64,000 nucleotides of DNA from Paulownia fortunei (taxonomy: Eukaryota > Streptophyta > Magnoliopsida > Lamiales > Paulowniaceae), in assembly GCA_019321725.1 (NCBI GenBank), contig CM033118.1:16952071-17016070 (forward strand), written 5' to 3'. Made by a program: the position numbers and the translations under genes. This document shows, piece after piece, positions 60,795 to 64,000 of the stretch (position 1 is the first letter of the stretch; each line of letters starts with the position of its first letter). The notes under the pieces were generated by a model, which searched no databases, had not been told where the DNA came from, and saw only the letters and a program-made list of their open reading frames with translations.

Positions 60795-61489
60795 TAGATG
60801 CCTATAATATTTAGGTTGGCTATTTAAATTAACACTAGTTTACTATTGATATGTAAGTAATTATTTAAACATAATAGTTACAATTCATAAAGTACTCTAT
60901 CTCAACACTACATTTTGTACTATAACAAAACCAACCTGTCGAATTAATGATGCGCATGAGTTTCATTATTCAGTATTGATGGACTATATAATATTCTAAA
61001 AAACCCAATAGGTTTAGTTCAATGGGCATAGCTACTTTCAACAGTGTCTTTATATTCCACTCAAAATTTAGTTTGATTGTCGAAAAGTTCGTGAAAACAG
61101 TTTATTCATGTCACATATAGAAAATCATTGTTAAAATTCAGTTATCGCCACCACTTAATTCTATCAATCTTGCCATTGTTACATGTAGAAGTTAGATACT
61201 TTGCAGTAAGGAAATTCATGAGAGATCTGCAATATTCAGTGGTAAAATTGAATTAATGCATTTTGGTATAATAAAGAAATTAGTACAGAGACATTTCTGT
61301 GTAAATTGACTTGGGGGAGAGAAAATATGGGATTACAATTACCATTCCTTATTGAATATATTTCCGTAAAAAGTATGATGTGATTTGTTTATCAACTTGA
61401 GGTAAGTAAGTTGATTAAAATGGGAGAATTTAATCCATTGGAATAAGTCATTAAAACGAAGTTTTATTTTTCATTCCAACATGCGTCGT
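60795..61489. other. Intergenic, no gene recognised
   Basis: AT-rich, no reading frame with recognisable motifs. The right part could be plastid-derived flank of the ycf1 piece, but I could not recognise it. Confidence 0.35.
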
Positions 61490-61875
61490 ACACTTGATCT
61501 ATCAAAGAAGATCCTTCTCCTTTTTGTTTTTCGGGAGAAAAATCTGATCCGAATAAAATAGATAAAACGAAAGAAATTCGAGTGAATAGAAGGAGGATGA
61601 ATTCCACTTTCAATTTACAAAGACAAATTATAAAAAGAGATTTATTTGTGAAATGTCATCTAATGAATATCAACGAAAATCATGATAATTCAAAATTCAA
61701 AATATTTGATAAAAAAACTGAAAATAAGAACCCCTTTTTCTTTTTCTTTGACAAATCTCTTGTAACTCTTATTTTTGATTCGAATTGATGGAATCCACCA
61801 TTTCACTACATAAAAAATACTCAATTTGCCAGGGCTGTAGAAATAAAATATAACAATATTTTTTTGATATATGCC
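61490..61875 (+). pseudogene. ycf1: Nuclear plastid DNA insertion: fragment of ycf1 (TIC214)
   Basis: The plus-strand reading matches the late-middle part of plastid ycf1 as I remember it. In order: KEDPSPF-FSGEK-DPNKIDKTKEIRVN (61507-61590), a middle with NENHDNSKFKIF (61672-61707), DKSLVTLIFD (61750-61779), then after a stop WNPPFHYIKNTQFARAV (61788-61838) and NNIFLIYAK. Plastid ycf1 has WNRPLRYIKN-QFENAV there. Ycf1 encodes a large component of the inner-envelope import machinery; this copy is a stop-containing, diverged fragment with no start and cannot be expressed as Ycf1. The surrounding DNA is nuclear, so it is a NUPT. The boundaries are approximate. Confidence 0.75.
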
Positions 61876-62199
61876 AAAATCTAATCTTCATCTAAAAATA
61901 TAATTTGTATTCCTATAAAATATTCCACCGAAAAATGTTCCTTGACAGGCAAAAATCCATTCATTCACTCCTCCCTCGACCCACCTAACCTGCAAGTGAG
62001 AATTCTTGGCAAAAAAGTCCAATAACTTAGTAAAAAAAATGTAAAAAACATTTATCCATAAATTATCGAATCATCCCAGATATAATGCAAAATCATCTCT
62101 ATAAACACTGGCACAGCTTGGATGCTGAATAGAATCTATATGCATATCTTTGAAAAGTTTGAACTAAAATCTGCAATATTCTGAAATTATTCTGAGAAA
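61876..62199. other. Intergenic, no gene recognised
   Basis: No repeat or reading frame recognised between the plastid fragment and the gene-like stretch that follows. Confidence 0.35.
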
Positions 62200-62660
62200 A
62201 TAATTTTGGCCATTGTAGCTTCAAGACGTGATTGTAGGCCAATATATGTACATGATCCTACAGTGCCAAAGCTACAGCATTACTCCAACATCTGCTGCAG
62301 CAGCCCTTCGTTTCTATCAATAATGGTCGCTGGTAAAGAGGAAGATTACACCGGAGTTGTACCCATATGGAACTACTGGGGCTGTTGGAGCACACTATCA
62401 TACAGCTAAATACAATGTTCGGCGGGGAGATCTTGTGGGTGAGCAGCAAATGGAGTTAAGGCTGGTCCCATAACCAGCTTCTCTCTCGTTAGTAGGGGTG
62501 CCACTTTTGGAAACCATGTATGGGGACATGGCTGTGGACCTTGTGGTTCAGTCATCCGTCTTTAAGACCCTTTGTCTGGATCATCTTCCTTACAGCTTAT
62601 GCCACAAACGGCAAGGAACCAGTGTCTATGTTTAACAGTTCAGTCTTTAATAAGACATGA
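62200..62660. other. Gene-like but unassigned segment
   Basis: Base composition is close to coding DNA and several open pieces occur: plus-strand ELYPYGTTGAVGAHYHTAKYN and a minus-strand stretch at about 62449-62258. Stops separate the pieces on both strands. I do not recognise a family. It might be an old gene fragment, or leader/exon sequence linked with the PPR gene 200 bp downstream. Listed because it stands out from the AT-rich background. Confidence 0.3.
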
Positions 62661-62851
62661 GCAGGTGGGTGGAGGGGAGGAGTGAATAGACGGGTTTACC
62701 CCTGCAAATTGTTATTCCAGTGCAAATTTCAACTGAAATGTGAGTGCGTCTGTTCACTGCCAAGCTTTGACACTACTCTTATTTTCCACATATAAATCAA
62801 AGCTTTCGCCATGCAGAAAAGTTGCAATCTTGAAGGACTGAGTTGTATGTA

Positions 62852-64000
62852 ATGAACAGCGCAGAGCAATTCTGCGTTTCACTCTTGAACAACTGCAGAA
62901 CTCTGAGATCCCTCCAACAATTCCATGCCCAAGCCAACAAAACCGGCCTCGATTCCGACACGCTTGTCGCCGGAAAGCTACTCCTCCACTGCGCCGTTCA
63001 CCTCTCTGGCGCCCTGGACTATGCTCGCCGCCTCCTCCACCACACCCCGAATCCCGACTCCTTCATGTACAACACCCTTATTCGCGGCTTCTCCGACTCA
63101 GACTCACCCCAGAGTTCAATCTCCACATTTTCTCTTATGCTTAAGAATTTGGATTCTCCTATTGATAGTTTCTCCTTGGCCTTTACGCTTAAATCCGCGG
63201 CTAATATGCGGTGTTTACAAACTGGGATTCAGCTACATTGCCAGGCTTTGACGCGTGGGCTTAATACCCACCTCTTTGTGGGCACTACATTGATCAGTAT
63301 GTATGCGGAGTGTGGGTATGTTAAGTTTGCCGAAAGTATGTTCGATGAAATTCCTGAACCAAATGTTGTGACGTGGAATGCGCTGTTAACGGCTTTCTTT
63401 AGGTGTGTTGATGTAAAAGGTGCGGAGCGAGTCTTTAATTTGATGCCTGCAAAGAACTTGGCTTCTTATAATTTGATGCTCGGGGGATATACGAAACTGG
63501 GGGAGTTCGAGTTGGCGAAGAGGGTGTTTGGGGAGATGCCAACGAGGGATGAGGTATCTTGGAGTACGATGATTGTGGGGTTGGCACAACACGGGTGTTT
63601 TGATGAGGCGTTTGGATATTTTAGGGGGTTACATAGGGTGGGGATGAGGCCTAATGAGGTGAGCTTGACAGGGGTTTTATCTGCGTGTGCACAAGCTGGG
63701 GCACTAGAGTTTGCAAAGATATTACATGGTTTTATTGAGAAAGTAGGGTTGGTTTGGATTACTCCAGTAAATAATGCACTTACAGATACTTACTCCAAGT
63801 GTGGGAGTCTAGATATGGCTCGTTTGGTATTTCAGAGGATGCCAGGGAGAAAGAGTATCGTTTCTTGGACATCAATGATTGTGGGCTTGGCAATTCAAGG
63901 GTATGGTGAAGAGGCACTAGATCTTTTTCATGAGATGGAGGAATCCGGGATCAATCCAGATGGGGTTGCGTTCATTGCAATCCTCTATGCATGTAGTCAT
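62852..64000 (+). CDS. PLS-class pentatricopeptide repeat protein (At1g74630-like), 5' part
   Basis: From the ATG at 62852 the frame stays open for 383 codons to the window edge, with no intron, as usual for PPR genes. It begins [21 protein letters not shown], then [23 protein letters not shown], and continues with regular 31-36-residue repeats: [107 protein letters not shown] and [17 protein letters not shown]. The VSW(N/S/T)xMI and LxACxxxG words mark the P-L-S repeat class, whose members end in E/DYW domains and edit specific C residues in mitochondrial or plastid RNA. The order closely follows Arabidopsis At1g74630 as I remember it. The editing target and the E/DYW tail cannot be seen here. 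No strong targeting peptide is obvious in the first 30 residues. Confidence 0.93.
   Translation, partial: MNSAEQFCVSLLNNCRTLRSLQQFHAQANKTGLDSDTLVAGKLLLHCAVHLSGALDYARRLLHHTPNPDSFMYNTLIRGFSDSDSPQSSISTFSLMLKNLDSPIDSFSLAFTLKSAANMRCLQTGIQLHCQALTRGLNTHLFVGTTLISMYAECGYVKFAESMFDEIPEPNVVTWNALLTAFFRCVDVKGAERVFNLMPAKNLASYNLMLGGYTKLGEFELAKRVFGEMPTRDEVSWSTMIVGLAQHGCFDEAFGYFRGLHRVGMRPNEVSLTGVLSACAQAGALEFAKILHGFIEKVGLVWITPVNNALTDTYSKCGSLDMARLVFQRMPGRKSIVSWTSMIVGLAIQGYGEEALDLFHEMEESGINPDGVAFIAILYACSH

Noticed and set aside
62925..63251. 108-codon plus-strand open stretch
   Set aside because: Other-frame shadow of the PPR gene, whose own frame is open from 62852 to the window end.

Overview
The window looks like nuclear DNA of a eudicot plant. 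It is AT-rich, its genes have introns with GT..AG borders, and they belong to plant families: a MINI ZINC FINGER protein, a subgroup-1 R2R3-MYB, a plastid-type alpha/beta-hydrolase-fold protein and a PLS-class PPR protein. Plant transposon families and one piece of plastid-derived DNA fill much of the rest. I cannot name the species from sequence alone.

Layout. 1-7108: a minus-strand Ty3/gypsy (Tat/Athila-like) element with gag and protease but no recognisable reverse transcriptase or integrase; its 3' LTR runs off the left edge. 7109-8425: the surviving end of a CACTA element full of GTTAGCGACGA repeats, which the gypsy element abuts. 10972-11280: a MIF gene (minus). 12196-13895: a tandem duplication and small transposons. 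16020-18955: a decayed Ty1/copia pol region broken by an insertion. 22988-30579: intergenic DNA with MITEs. 30580-32241: a three-exon R2R3-MYB gene (minus). 32432-48525: a gene-free stretch with CACTA-derived and Harbinger-like MITEs, a complete solo LTR with a perfect 5-bp target duplication (39773-41248), several local tandem duplications and a tandemly duplicated U6 snRNA pseudogene. 52286-59015: a three-exon gene for a plastid-targeted alpha/beta-hydrolase-fold protein (minus) whose 5.2-kb first intron holds a 1.16-kb Harbinger-type element. 60132-60211: tRNA-Leu(CAG) (minus). 61490-61875: a nuclear insertion of plastid ycf1. 62852-64000: the first 383 codons of an intronless PPR gene similar to Arabidopsis At1g74630, cut by the window edge.

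The genes are independent single loci, not an operon or obvious cluster. MIF and MYB are transcriptional regulators. The hydrolase-fold protein appears to be plastid-targeted, and the PPR protein belongs to a class that edits organelle RNA. I saw no clearly new multi-gene system. The most interesting signals are the hydrolase-fold protein lacking its nucleophile serine, oxyanion HG and catalytic histidine; the solo LTR, which shares an LTR start and a palindrome-rich block with the gypsy element 33 kb away; the U6 pseudogene duplicated in a perfect 56-bp repeat; and a set of six direct tandem duplications.

All calls were made by eye from sequence and remembered families. No similarity search was run.
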